A stretch of 35,165 nucleotides of DNA from Calditrichota bacterium (GCA_016867835.1 VGIQ01000016.1:1-35165), one strand, 5' to 3'. Positions 15,037 through 23,629 are shown, counted from the stretch's first letter. Translations and numbers: made by a program. The notes: generated by a model not told the origin, from the letters alone.

Positions 15037-16407
15037 CTAAAGTGCAGACTTGATCGACTTGAGCCGATCCTCGACTTCGGCTCTGATGGCAGTTAACTTA
15101 TCCGGCGAATCGGCTTCGAATCGAAGAACAAGCACCGGCTGGGTGTTTGAAGCGCGCAACAATCCCCAGCCGCCTTCGGTGATGAGCCTCATCCCATCGA
15201 CATCGACGATCTTGTACCGATCCCGAAACGAGTCGCGGACCTGCTCGACAACGGCGAATTTAAGGTCGTCGGGGCAGTCCACTCGGATTTCGGGGGTGTT
15301 GTAGGTCTGCGGCCAGTCATCGAGCAGCCGGCTGACCGGCCGATTCGAGCGAGCGACGATCTCCAGCAACCGCCCGGAAACATAGACCGCATCGTCGAAG
15401 CCATAGTAGCGATGTTTGAAGAAGATATGTCCTGACATTTCCCCTGCCAGTTCGGCGCCGGTGTCGTGCATCTTACTCTTGATAAGTGAGTGGCCGACCT
15501 TCCACATCAGCGGGTTGCCGCCATGCCGGGCAACGTCGTCGAAGAAGAGTTGTGAGCACTTCACTTCACCGATAACCGTCGCGCCAGGTCGCTCGAGCAG
15601 TAGATCGCGCGCCAGGACGGCGAGAATCTGATCTCCCCATAGCGGTCTCCCGGTTTCGTCGATGACCCCGATCCGGTCGGCGTCTCCATCGTAAGCGATG
15701 CCAAGTTCGTAGCGACCTTCCAGTACGACTTTTCTCAAGTCGGCAAGGTTCGTCTCAACGGTCGGATCCGGGTGATGATGCGGGAACCGGCCATCGACTT
15801 CGCTGTAGATGACATGAGCTTCGACTCCGAGCCGTTTAAGTAGTTCCGGCGCTGTAAGCCCCCCCACACCGCTGCCGCAATCTACCGCCACCCGAACCGG
15901 CCGGGCGACCTTTAGACGCGCGGCAAGATCGTCAAGGTACTCGGGAATAAGGTCATAGCGTTCAACGGTCCCGCTGCCTCGCTCGAACTCTCGCGACGCG
16001 ATAATATCGCGGACCTTGAGAATCTCAATCCCGTAAATTGCTTCGCGTCCAAGCGATATCTTGAAGCCGTTGTATTCCGGCGGGTTATGGCTGCCGGTGA
16101 TCATTATCGCACCGCCGGCTTCGAGGCGATGCGTCGAGTAATATGAGAGCGGCGTCGGGATCATACCCAGGTCAACGACCGCGAGCCCGGTCGAGAGCAA
16201 GCCGTCCGTCAGGTAGTCGCGGATATCGGGCGACGAGAGGCGCCCGTCACGCCCCAGCGATATTCGCCGGGCTCCTCCACGGATTAGATAGGTGCCGATG
16301 CCGCGTCCGAGATCGCGCACCACATCCGGCGTCAAGTCAACGCCGAAAACGCCGCGGATGTCGTATTCCCGGAAAATGTGAGGGTTGATAGTGCCTGGCT
16401 TAGTCAA
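15037..16407 (-). CDS. Phosphomannomutase/phosphoglucomutase
   Basis: The 456-residue enzyme interconverts hexose 1- and 6-phosphates. Four family sites are visible in order: the phosphoserine loop TGSHNPPEYNGFK (about 104-116), the metal site YDGDADR (about 240-246), the sugar-binding GEMSGHIFF (about 325-333), and the phosphate-binding RASNTQPVLVLRFEA near the C-terminus. The length matches bacterial AlgC/ManB-type bifunctional enzymes rather than GlmM. The start is TTG 16407 with AAAGGA seven bases upstream. It follows bshA in the same direction with a gap of 57 bases, so it may supply sugar phosphates for the bacillithiol glycosyl unit or for the envelope. The exact sugar cannot be read from the sequence. 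Confidence 0.9.
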   Translation of the reverse strand: MTKPGTINPHIFREYDIRGVFGVDLTPDVVRDLGRGIGTYLIRGGARRISLGRDGRLSSPDIRDYLTDGLLSTGLAVVDLGMIPTPLSYYSTHRLEAGGAIMITGSHNPPEYNGFKISLGREAIYGIEILKVRDIIASREFERGSGTVERYDLIPEYLDDLAARLKVARPVRVAVDCGSGVGGLTAPELLKRLGVEAHVIYSEVDGRFPHHHPDPTVETNLADLRKVVLEGRYELGIAYDGDADRIGVIDETGRPLWGDQILAVLARDLLLERPGATVIGEVKCSQLFFDDVARHGGNPLMWKVGHSLIKSKMHDTGAELAGEMSGHIFFKHRYYGFDDAVYVSGRLLEIVARSNRPVSRLLDDWPQTYNTPEIRVDCPDDLKFAVVEQVRDSFRDRYKIVDVDGMRLITEGGWGLLRASNTQPVLVLRFEADSPDKLTAIRAEVEDRLKSIKSAL

Positions 16408-16464
16408 TGAACTGTCCTTTAGACCTTCTGCCCGATTATACGCGCAGGGGTTGGTTTTTGTTGG

Positions 16465-17583
16465 TCAGATTCCCAGCACCTGGCGGTATAGCGCCTCATA
16501 TCGGTCGAGGATGGTGTCGCGATCAAACCGCTCGAATGCTGCGCGGCGGGCTTGATGTCCCATCCCCCGGCGACGCTCTTCATTGAACAGCAAATCTAAC
16601 GCCGCTTTACTCATCGCCTCGGTGTCACCAACTTCAGTGAGGACGCCGGTCAGGCCATCGTCGATCACTTCCGGAAGACCTCCGGCACGACAACCGATGA
16701 CCGGGACCCCACAAGCCATTGCCTCGAGTGCGGCGAGGCCGAAACTCTCGGCGTCGCTCGGCAAGAGCATCAGGTCGGTTGCTGCAACGACCCGTTCGAC
16801 CTGTGCGATGTTGCCCAGAAGGTGGAGATCGTCAACGGATCCAGACTCGCGTATGCGTTGTACGGCTGCAGGCAATTCAGGGCCGTTACCTATCAAAATC
16901 AACTTGACGGGTATTTGTTCCCGGACCTTCAGGAAGACCGTAACAACGTCTTCGATTCGCTTGACCGGTCGAAAGTTCGATACATGAACCAGGAGACGTT
17001 CACCGCCCGGAGCAAAGCGCCGGCGAACCGGATCCGGTGAAAGATGCTCATAGTCTCTCGGATCGACAAAGTTCGCTATGACGGCGATCTCTCTATCGCA
17101 GTCAAAAGTTCGACAGACTTCCATTCTTAAGAATTCCGACACCGCGGTTACGCCGTCCGAGTGCGCGATGGCATACTTGACCACCGGCATAAAAGCCGGG
17201 CTGCGACCGACCAACGTGATGTCGGTGCCGTGCAAAGTGTTGACCACCTTGAGGCGGCCTCCGGTGATCGCTTTGGCAAGCAGCGCTGACGCCGCGTGCG
17301 GGATCGCGTAGTGGGCATGGATCAATTGCAATCCTGACTCGCCTGCGACCTCGGCCATCATCGAGGCGAGTGCTTGAGAATGGGGAGGATATTCAAAGAG
17401 CGGGTAGTCCGGGATCGAAACCTGATGGTAGTGAATCCCCGGCTGAGTCAAATTAAGCCGACCCGGGACGGCATAGGTGATAAAGTGCACCTCGTGCCCC
17501 CGTTCAGCCAGCCCCATTCCCAATTCCGATGCAACAACGCCGCTGCCGCCAAAAGTCGGCCAGCACGATATGCCGATTCTCAT
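16465..17583 (-). CDS. bshA: BshA, N-acetyl-glucosaminyl L-malate synthase
   Basis: BshA is a GT4-type glycosyltransferase that joins GlcNAc from UDP-GlcNAc to L-malate, the first step of bacillithiol synthesis. The 372 residues start at ATG 17583 (MRIGISCWPTFGGSG), which overlaps the bshB1 stop as ATGA. The frame extends nine codons further to a GTG, but that is less likely. The N-terminal glycine loop (PTFGGSGVVASELG), LHGTDITLVG and the EX7E motif (ESFGLAALEAMACG) are present, as are VHVSNFRPVKR and LIGNGPE of the donor-binding domain. Its place directly after bshB1 and bshC makes the assignment firm. Confidence 0.93.
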   Translation of the reverse strand: MRIGISCWPTFGGSGVVASELGMGLAERGHEVHFITYAVPGRLNLTQPGIHYHQVSIPDYPLFEYPPHSQALASMMAEVAGESGLQLIHAHYAIPHAASALLAKAITGGRLKVVNTLHGTDITLVGRSPAFMPVVKYAIAHSDGVTAVSEFLRMEVCRTFDCDREIAVIANFVDPRDYEHLSPDPVRRRFAPGGERLLVHVSNFRPVKRIEDVVTVFLKVREQIPVKLILIGNGPELPAAVQRIRESGSVDDLHLLGNIAQVERVVAATDLMLLPSDAESFGLAALEAMACGVPVIGCRAGGLPEVIDDGLTGVLTEVGDTEAMSKAALDLLFNEERRRGMGHQARRAAFERFDRDTILDRYEALYRQVLGI

Positions 17584-18326
17584 CCGAGGTCGCCCTGCCG
17601 AAGCGTCCACTCGATTGGATTTTCTATGCGAATCGCTTCGCGCACATGGAACGCTTCACCGTAGCGGACACCAATCATATCACCATAATGGCGGGCTCGT
17701 GTCTCTACCCGGTCCATAAACTCGGGACGGCTGATGAAGGTGTCGGGGGCTTCCCCAGATGCGGTGAAGAACTGCGAACGATATGCGCAGACCGCCGCCA
17801 TCTTTTGCGCATGGTGCCGACTTACATCGACGATGAGCGAAACCGGGCCCTCGATATGCGCGAAGTAATGAAAGACCCGTCGCGGACGATGGGGTTCAAG
17901 CCCGGGCGAAAACTTGATCACACCAGCCCAAAAGACCGCCTCCCGCGTCAGCCTGCTAACGGCAGAATGGTCGGGATGCCGATCCGTTTCATAGTGGACA
18001 ATGAGCAGCGTCGGTCTGGTAGCGCGCAGTAATTGGACCAGATGTTCCAGATTACCGGCATCGGGATAAATGGCGCTCTCCCGTGCTCCGAGATTCCACC
18101 TTTCAGCCTTGAGGATCTCCGCTGCCAGTGCGGCTTCGGCGGCTCGCGTTGCAATATCCCCTCGAGTCGATAGAGCAGCATCGGTAATGTCGAGAATTCC
18201 GGTTCGATAGCCCTTTTCGGCGAGGAGTGCGAGAGTTCCGCCGCAACCCAATTCTACATCGTCAGCGTGGGCGCCTATAGCCAGAGCGTCGAGGCCCGGC
18301 AATGCGCTATAATCCAAGGTGCTCAA
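17580..18326 (-). CDS. bshB1: BshB1, bacillithiol pathway deacetylase
   Basis: BshB removes the acetyl group of GlcNAc-malate, a LmbE-type zinc-dependent step. Zinc-site motifs are GAHADDVELGCGG (near residue 18) and YETDRHPDHSAV (about 110-121). The family-typical TRGD (about 53-56) and the C-terminal IGVRYGEAFHVRE are also visible. AHADD, rather than the general AHPDD, is also what I recall from Bacillus BshB. The gene has no ATG: TTG 18326 is used here, while TTG 18302 would give the family-typical short N-terminus MPGLDALAIGAH. Neither has a clear Shine-Dalgarno site. The stop overlaps the ATG of bshA, and bshC lies 57 bases upstream. Confidence 0.9.
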   Translation of the reverse strand: MSTLDYSALPGLDALAIGAHADDVELGCGGTLALLAEKGYRTGILDITDAALSTRGDIATRAAEAALAAEILKAERWNLGARESAIYPDAGNLEHLVQLLRATRPTLLIVHYETDRHPDHSAVSRLTREAVFWAGVIKFSPGLEPHRPRRVFHYFAHIEGPVSLIVDVSRHHAQKMAAVCAYRSQFFTASGEAPDTFISRPEFMDRVETRARHYGDMIGVRYGEAFHVREAIRIENPIEWTLRQGDLG

Positions 18327-18383
18327 GTGTCAGATGCAATGAGTAGAGAAACGAAGATCGGCTGGCAGCAATAAAACTCGATA

Positions 18384-20009
18384 TTAGTCACCCAGTTCGA
18401 TGACGTAATGACGGGGTGCAAGCAGGTTGACCTTTTCAGAAAGCGCTGATATGAATTGATCTCCATAGTGGGCAATATAGTAGAGTGGGCTGTCATGCCG
18501 CTCCTGCAACACCTCATCGGGCAGGAGATGTTCGATGACAAAGTCGGCGTGACGCAAGCGGGTTAGATCCCGGGATTCGATGCGGGTAAGCGCCAGCGAT
18601 TTCAACTTCCCCCACTGGTAAGTCATCTTGCGCCCGGCCTGGTCGAGTTCGGTGGCAATAGCAACCTCTGCTTCCTCGGCGGCTTGTTCGATACGTTTTA
18701 GCCAGCCCTCAAGGTGCGCCATGCCACTATCGAAGAGCGAGGCAAGCGCCTCGCCGCTGCCACGCCGCCGCAACAGCATCTCACGCCCTCCCATTGCATC
18801 GGCGACGGTCCAGTTGTGTTTGTCGAGGTAGCGCCGCACCGGTCGCTCGACAAGCGTGAAACCAGATCGCGCCGCTACTAAGGGCCGCCCGATCTCCAAC
18901 AACTCATAAGCCAGACCAATCTGCGCCTGATATGAGATTTCGGCCGGGCCGCCTACATAGATCCATGTCGGAAGCAGGTAATCCTGCAGCAACGGTCTTA
19001 GCAATGCCGAAGGCGAAAACCGGTGCGGTTCTCGGGCCGCAAGTTTCTTCAGGTCGTCAGAGGTAATGGGCTCACCCTCGGGACCGGCGCGCCAAACACC
19101 CGATTCCCCCTGTAAACGACGCCGCACTCCGTCGTCGCCATGATGCATGACCGGCAGGGCGTCGTCGCGGAGATAGACCTGAAGCGGCAGGTGAAGCAAT
19201 GCCAGGGACCGCGACGAAGCGGCAAAGGATTGGTTCAGTTTCTCCGGACGAGCCAGTGCCTTTTGCCAAAAGGGGATGGAGCGTTCGATCAGTGCAGGGT
19301 GGCGCGGATCGACGAGCACAAGTCCTCGAGCCCCAAAGAGTTCGTTCATCATACGTCGAAAGGCGTCCGCAATGAACTCTCCCGGCTGGTAGGCTGACCG
19401 GATCAGTTCGACGACCCGGTCTCTGTGCGGAGCATTCTCTATCCAAACATCAACTTCGGCGATGGCAGCGTCGATCTCCGGCATCAAGCGGTGCAAACTG
19501 ATCGATCTACCGGCAACAACATCGCGCGGTGCGTAAAGCGCTCGACGGGGTGTTCCACTCAGCGGCGGAAAGGCGATGCGGTTGACCTCGCCGAAGTCGG
19601 AATCGGCAGTTTCCATCCAAAAAAGCGGCACGACCGGACCATCCGTCTCCTCTGACAGTTGCCGCGCCAACCGGATGGCTGAGAGTGCCTTATAGGTAGT
19701 ATATAGCGGTCCACCGAACAAGCCTGCCTGCTGCCCGGTAACGATGGCCAGCGTCCCGGGCTGGTCCAAGCGGACCAGGTTGGCTTCGATGGCGGGAGAC
19801 AAATCCATCCCGCCGTAGCCCTGACGAAGTGCTTCGCCCAGTCCGTCCGGAATTGAGTGCTTTAGACGCCGATCGCGTGCAATACGGCGTGCTGCTGCAC
19901 TGCGGTAGTCGCCGCCCAGAAGGTCTATCACACTATCATTCTGCGCGGCGAATTCCAGCATCACCTGGGGGACGTTGGGCAGGTTGGCCCAGTTCAATTG
20001 TTCAGACAC
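18384..20009 (-). CDS. bshC: BshC, putative cysteine ligase of bacillithiol synthesis
   Basis: BshC performs the last step, adding cysteine to glucosaminyl-malate. The 541 residues equal the family's usual length. Recognisable are the Rossmann loop VTGQQAGLFGGPLYTTYKALSA (about 90-110), VPLFWMETADSDFGEVNRIAF (about 127-147; the family usually has EDHDF), and YVGGPAEISYQAQIG in the second half. A helical stretch at about 410-455 fits the family's coiled coil. The start GTG 20009 overlaps the 3' end of the methyltransferase gene by eight bases (stop at 20002-20004). It is the first of the three bsh genes, suggesting a single transcript bshC-bshB1-bshA. Confidence 0.93.
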   Translation of the reverse strand: MSEQLNWANLPNVPQVMLEFAAQNDSVIDLLGGDYRSAAARRIARDRRLKHSIPDGLGEALRQGYGGMDLSPAIEANLVRLDQPGTLAIVTGQQAGLFGGPLYTTYKALSAIRLARQLSEETDGPVVPLFWMETADSDFGEVNRIAFPPLSGTPRRALYAPRDVVAGRSISLHRLMPEIDAAIAEVDVWIENAPHRDRVVELIRSAYQPGEFIADAFRRMMNELFGARGLVLVDPRHPALIERSIPFWQKALARPEKLNQSFAASSRSLALLHLPLQVYLRDDALPVMHHGDDGVRRRLQGESGVWRAGPEGEPITSDDLKKLAAREPHRFSPSALLRPLLQDYLLPTWIYVGGPAEISYQAQIGLAYELLEIGRPLVAARSGFTLVERPVRRYLDKHNWTVADAMGGREMLLRRRGSGEALASLFDSGMAHLEGWLKRIEQAAEEAEVAIATELDQAGRKMTYQWGKLKSLALTRIESRDLTRLRHADFVIEHLLPDEVLQERHDSPLYYIAHYGDQFISALSEKVNLLAPRHYVIELGD

Positions 20010-20877
20010 GTCTTCGGCCTATGTAGATCATTCGAGGCGATGCAGCGGAGAGTGGATTCCCATCGTAGTCGCCTCGAAGAGGGCCGTATGGTTCCCATCC
20101 CGCCTTTTGGGTTAGTTCGATAACTTCCAACTTGCTAAAAAGTCGTACTGACTCCATTGACCTGCGCACCTCGACTCCTGTTCCTCGAACCCCAACACTT
20201 GCCATTCGATCCGCGAGACGCATATCCTTTCGGGTTATCCGTATGCGCTTCTCAACCCGGAGTCCTTCATTTACTTCAATCAACCGGTAGTGCTCTTCGA
20301 TCTCGATGTCGGGTATTTGATCGTTCGCAAATTTGCCCGCTTCATCCCTTTCGCACTTGATCATTCTTTTACGCATCGGAGCATCGCGGACGCAGCGGCG
20401 AACGTCGTCGGGATTGGGTAGATCGAGGAGCAAGATACCATTTGGCTGGACGACAGCGGCAACGTCCCGCAAAACCTCCAAATGCTCCCGGTCGCTTGCG
20501 AAATAGCCGAAACTTGTAAACAGGCTAACCGCCAAACCAATTCGGGGTGGTGAGCCGAACGGCAACTGCCGCAAATCGCATCGCGCAAAATAGATGCTCT
20601 CAAACTGGCCGCAGTTCTGTTGCGCCTTACTCAGCATCGTGTCCGAGCGATCGAGGCCGATCACCCGATAGCCTTTGCCGGCAAGCGCGCGGAGGTATCT
20701 TCCTGCACCGCATCCAAGGTCCAGGCACCAACTGCCTTGCGGCAAGTCGTCAAAGAATGGCCAGGACAATACGAATCGGTCCGCTTCGGCTTGGTCGCGG
20801 TGGGCATAGACGAGGTCGTAATCATCTCCCGACCAGTCACGGAACCATTCTCTATGTGCAGTGGAACGAGTGATCAA
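20002..20877 (-). CDS. SAM-dependent methyltransferase linked to bsh genes
   Basis: The 291-residue protein is a class I methyltransferase. SAM-binding motif I is CLDLGCGAGRYLRAL (about 51-65), followed by GLDRSDTML (about 74-82), the acidic loop CDLRQLPF and the post-motif strand GILLLDLPNP. The N-terminal EWFRDWSGDDYDLVYAHRD matches the family that methylates small molecules rather than DNA or rRNA. It overlaps bshC by eight bases, so the two are probably coupled. N-methyl-bacillithiol is known from green sulfur bacteria, made by a SAM methyltransferase (NmbA). Equating this protein with NmbA is inference from position and fold. The start is TTG 20877, inside an octamer repeat, with no Shine-Dalgarno. 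Confidence 0.8.
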   Translation of the reverse strand: MITRSTAHREWFRDWSGDDYDLVYAHRDQAEADRFVLSWPFFDDLPQGSWCLDLGCGAGRYLRALAGKGYRVIGLDRSDTMLSKAQQNCGQFESIYFARCDLRQLPFGSPPRIGLAVSLFTSFGYFASDREHLEVLRDVAAVVQPNGILLLDLPNPDDVRRCVRDAPMRKRMIKCERDEAGKFANDQIPDIEIEEHYRLIEVNEGLRVEKRIRITRKDMRLADRMASVGVRGTGVEVRRSMESVRLFSKLEVIELTQKAGWEPYGPLRGDYDGNPLSAASPRMIYIGRRRV

Positions 20878-20916
20878 GTGAGCAAGTTCAAGTGATCAAG
20901 TGTTCAAGTGATCAAG
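20874..20916. repeat. Octamer repeat array TCAAGTG(A/T), left copy
   Basis: Four full copies of the octamer TCAAGTGA or TCAAGTGT lie at 20874-20881, 20888-20895, 20896-20903 and 20904-20911, with a partial copy at 20912-20916. A six-base variant (GCAAGT) lies between the first and second copies. The array spans the proposed TTG start of the methyltransferase. A related array in the opposite orientation lies at 21120-21160 by the response-regulator start; GTGAGCAAGTT (20878-20888) and AACTTGCTCAC (21120-21130) are exact inverted copies. Confidence 0.72.
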
Positions 20917-20974
20917 ATTAAAGTTCGAGGATGTGGCAGAATGACCATCTCTGAACATTTCACCAACCGCTTTT

Positions 20975-21003
20975 AGTATAAGGGCTATATAATGGTGTTG
21001 CAA
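20975..21003 (-). promoter_or_regulatory. Possible promoter of the methyltransferase-bsh-hpn operon
   Basis: On the minus strand TTGCAA (20998-21003) and TATACT (20975-20980) are 17 bases apart, giving four and five matches of six to the sigma70 boxes. Transcription would start near 20968, about 90 bases before TTG 20877. A TATAAT lies on the plus strand at 20988-20993 in the same stretch but has no matching -35 box. The 240 bases between the divergent genes hold no other gene that I can see. Confidence 0.45.
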
Positions 21004-21119
21004 TAAACCCCGCGTGCCGGTTTGAGACGGCCGCAAGTTCTCACTGAGTAATCACCCTGCTCGTCTTCATAAGCACCAAACATAGACTATATTGCTTTAG
21101 GTGCGAGCGGGAAGCTCTC

Positions 21120-21160
21120 TAACTTGCTCACTTTCTTACTTTCTTACTTGAACACTTCTC
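21120..21160. repeat. Octamer repeat array, right inverted copy
   Basis: Eight-base periodic units (AACTTGCT, CACTTTCT, TACTTTCT, TACTTGAA, CACTTCTC) run from 21121 to 21160. They include exact inverted matches to pieces of the left array at 20874-20916. The proposed TTG start of the response regulator lies inside a TTGAACACTT unit. A weaker TATATT (21088-21093) just upstream could be its -10 box. Confidence 0.65.
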
Positions 21161-21843
21161 TTCATATTCTTGCCGTCGATGACGACGAAGACATCCTCGA
21201 GGTGATCCGTTATCATCTGACGCGCGAGGGATGGCGGGTTACCTTGCTTGCAGACGGAGGATCAGTCGTCCCTACCAGTTCGGGTACCGATCGTCCCGAC
21301 CTAATTCTGCTCGATCTGATGCTGCCCGGACTCTCAGGGCTTGAAGTAGCCCGGCGGTTGAAGGGTTCGCCTGACCTCGCGAAGATCCCGATCATGATGA
21401 TCACGGCTCGCGGCGAGGAATCGGACATCGTTGCCGGTCTGGAATTGGGCGCCGATGACTATATAGTCAAGCCTTTCAGCCCGCGGGTGCTGGTTGCCCG
21501 GATTAAAGCTGTGCTTCGTCGCAGGCAGCAATCTCCGGTCGGCGATACCGGTGAGCAACTTCAATATGATAATCTGCAGATTCTAACAGCGCAGTATCGA
21601 GCCCTTGTCGATGGTGAGGATGTCGCTCTGACCACAACCGAGTTCAAACTGCTCGGGTTTCTTGCCCGTCGGCCGGGATGGGTCTTCACGCGTAACCAGA
21701 TTGTCGATGCCGTGCGCGGTGAGGATCACTTCGTCACCGACCGATCGGTTGATGTCCATATCGTCTCACTCCGTCGGAAGTTGGGCCAGTATGGCCGACT
21801 GGTCGAAACAGTGCGTGGCGTTGGCTATCGCTGGAAAGGATAA
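21148..21843 (+). CDS. OmpR/PhoB-type response regulator
   Basis: The 231-residue protein has a receiver domain with the acidic pocket AVDDDED (about 9-15), phosphorylation site D56 (LILLDLMLPGLSG), Thr86 (MMITARG) and K108 (YIVKPF). A winged-helix DNA-binding domain follows at about 130-231 (LTTTEFKLLGFLARRPGWVFTR ... VDVHIVSLRRKLG ... VRGVGYRWKG). This is the OmpR/PhoB class, which binds promoter repeats as a dimer. The start TTG 21148 gives the family N-terminus MNTSLHILAVDDD; TTG 21124 is a longer alternative. No ATG start exists. The kinase follows after four bases. No pst, phoU or other phosphate gene is seen, so a phosphate signal cannot be assumed. Confidence 0.9.
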   Translation: MNTSLHILAVDDDEDILEVIRYHLTREGWRVTLLADGGSVVPTSSGTDRPDLILLDLMLPGLSGLEVARRLKGSPDLAKIPIMMITARGEESDIVAGLELGADDYIVKPFSPRVLVARIKAVLRRRQQSPVGDTGEQLQYDNLQILTAQYRALVDGEDVALTTTEFKLLGFLARRPGWVFTRNQIVDAVRGEDHFVTDRSVDVHIVSLRRKLGQYGRLVETVRGVGYRWKG

Positions 21844-21847
21844 TAGT

Positions 21848-23629
21848 GTGAAACGACGCCGCCCCCTGGCACTAATTCTTCTGACGCCGCTCCTGGTAGT
21901 GATGGTTGTCGTCATCATATTCCTCACCTGGATCGCCACCCGGACGACGCATCGCCTCTACGAAGATCAAATCCAGTTCGATCTGACCGGTATCGCCAAC
22001 CTGACCGGGCGCATTCTCAGTATGACTCCCGACAGCAGCGACTCACTCCAGACCCTTGCTCGAAGGCTCGCTACCGAAACGGGAACGCGTGTCACCTTCA
22101 TCGCGCTCGATGGTGAGGTCCTGGGCGACAGCCACGAAGAATCCTCCGTGATGGAGAATCATCTCTTCCGCCCGGAGGTGGCTCAGGCGTTAGCCTCCGG
22201 CAGCGGCCAAATCATCCGGCTCAGCCCGACGCTAAAGGTTCCGATGATCTATCTCGCGCAACAGGCCTATGCGGCAAGCGATACGGCAACCGGCAGCGTT
22301 CCCATTCTGCTGCGAATAGCAATGCCGGTCAAGCGGATCGATGAAGCCTTGAATCGTGCTCGCCCGGCCTTCTTCATCTCGCTGACGGTTGTATTGCTGC
22401 TTATGGCGTCGATCTATTTCGCGCTGACAAGGCGAGTGTTGAAGCCGCTAAAGGAAATGGAGACTACCGCATTGGCACTGGCGCGAGGAGACTACAACCA
22501 ACGAACAAGGCCATCCGAAGTTGCCGAGTTGGCTTCAGTCTCCGAAGCGCTTAATCGAATCGCAGTCGAATCCGCCGCCCGCATTGAGCAGATTGTAAGT
22601 CAGAAACACCAATTAGAGACGGTGCTCGGTTCAATGGTCGAGGGCGTCATTGCGGTCGATGCCGATGACCGTATCATCAGTCTAAACCAGTCGGCAGGAA
22701 GATTATTCGGGCTTAGCAGCACTGCAGCATTCGGGCAAAACCTGACCGGCCTCCTGCGCTACCCGGTCTTGCAGCAACTTAGGGAGCAGGTCGCGCGCAG
22801 CGGGATCACCATGCAGGAGGAGTTCACCGTTGAGCCTGACAATCGAATAGTGCAGGTGCGCTGCTCGCCTCTGGGCAAGGCAATCCCGCCGGGAGGTGGG
22901 ATGCTGCTGGTCTTCGACGACATTACTCAAATCCGGCACCTTGAGACAGTGCGTCGAGATTTCGTAGGAAACGTCTCACACGAACTGCGGACGCCGCTCA
23001 CATCGCTCAAGGGGGCTCTTGAAGCATTGTCTCAGGGAGACTTTCCCGTCTCGGCAGACCGTATGAAGTTCCAGGTGATGGCCGAGCGGCAGGTCGATAG
23101 GATGAACGCGATTATCGAAGATCTTCTTACACTGGCAAGGATCGAGCAAGATCAGGCAAGCGGCCATCTTAGATTGGAACTCTGCCGGATTCGAGATGTC
23201 ATAGACGATGCAATTAGTAACTGCCTGCGTAAAGCCGAGGCGCGTAGTATCACACTACAGGCTGAAGGACCCGTGGATCTGATGGCGATGGCTAATCCCT
23301 CACTGCTCGAACAAGCCTTGGTCAATCTGATTGACAACGCACTCAAACACAGCATCCCGACAGGATTGGTGAGGGTTAGCGCAGCCCGCGTCCAGGACGG
23401 TGTCGAGATTTCGGTTCAGGACCAGGGAATAGGTATCGAAGAGCAGTATCTGTCGCGACTTTTCGAGCGCTTTTATAGGGTCGATCGCGACCGAAGCCGC
23501 AAGATGGGGGGGACGGGGTTGGGCCTGGCTATCGTCAAGCATATCGTTCAGGCGCACGGCGGGCGGATCGAGGTCGAAAGCAAGGTCGGGCAGGGAAGCG
23601 TATTCAGGATCAGGCTTCTTGAGGATTGA
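21848..23629 (+). CDS. PhoR-like membrane histidine kinase
   Basis: The start GTG 21848 is preceded by AAAGGA with seven bases between, four bases after the regulator stop; the frame is open further upstream but only inside the regulator gene. The 593-residue protein has TM1 at about 9-30, an extracytoplasmic sensor of about 145 residues, and TM2 at about 176-196. A HAMP segment (RRVLKPLKEMETTALALARGDY) and a PAS domain (about 254-360, GVIAVDADDRIISLNQSA) follow. The HisKA site has His378 (FVGNVSHELRTPL), and the ATP-binding domain has N497 (NLIDNALKHS), DQGIGIEE, FERFYRVD and GTGLGLAIVKH. This is the PhoR architecture and it pairs with the preceding regulator. Confidence 0.92.
   Translation: MKRRRPLALILLTPLLVVMVVVIIFLTWIATRTTHRLYEDQIQFDLTGIANLTGRILSMTPDSSDSLQTLARRLATETGTRVTFIALDGEVLGDSHEESSVMENHLFRPEVAQALASGSGQIIRLSPTLKVPMIYLAQQAYAASDTATGSVPILLRIAMPVKRIDEALNRARPAFFISLTVVLLLMASIYFALTRRVLKPLKEMETTALALARGDYNQRTRPSEVAELASVSEALNRIAVESAARIEQIVSQKHQLETVLGSMVEGVIAVDADDRIISLNQSAGRLFGLSSTAAFGQNLTGLLRYPVLQQLREQVARSGITMQEEFTVEPDNRIVQVRCSPLGKAIPPGGGMLLVFDDITQIRHLETVRRDFVGNVSHELRTPLTSLKGALEALSQGDFPVSADRMKFQVMAERQVDRMNAIIEDLLTLARIEQDQASGHLRLELCRIRDVIDDAISNCLRKAEARSITLQAEGPVDLMAMANPSLLEQALVNLIDNALKHSIPTGLVRVSAARVQDGVEISVQDQGIGIEEQYLSRLFERFYRVDRDRSRKMGGTGLGLAIVKHIVQAHGGRIEVESKVGQGSVFRIRLLED

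Noticed and set aside
18262-18280. AHADD instead of AHPDD in BshB1 as a sign of inactivation
   Set aside because: The changed residue is not a zinc ligand, and AHADD is, as far as I recall, normal in Bacillus BshB.
20988-20993. Plus-strand TATAAT as promoter for the response regulator
   Set aside because: No acceptable -35 box at 16-18 bases and it lies about 155 bases from the start; the minus-strand pair at 20975-21003 fits better for the opposite gene.
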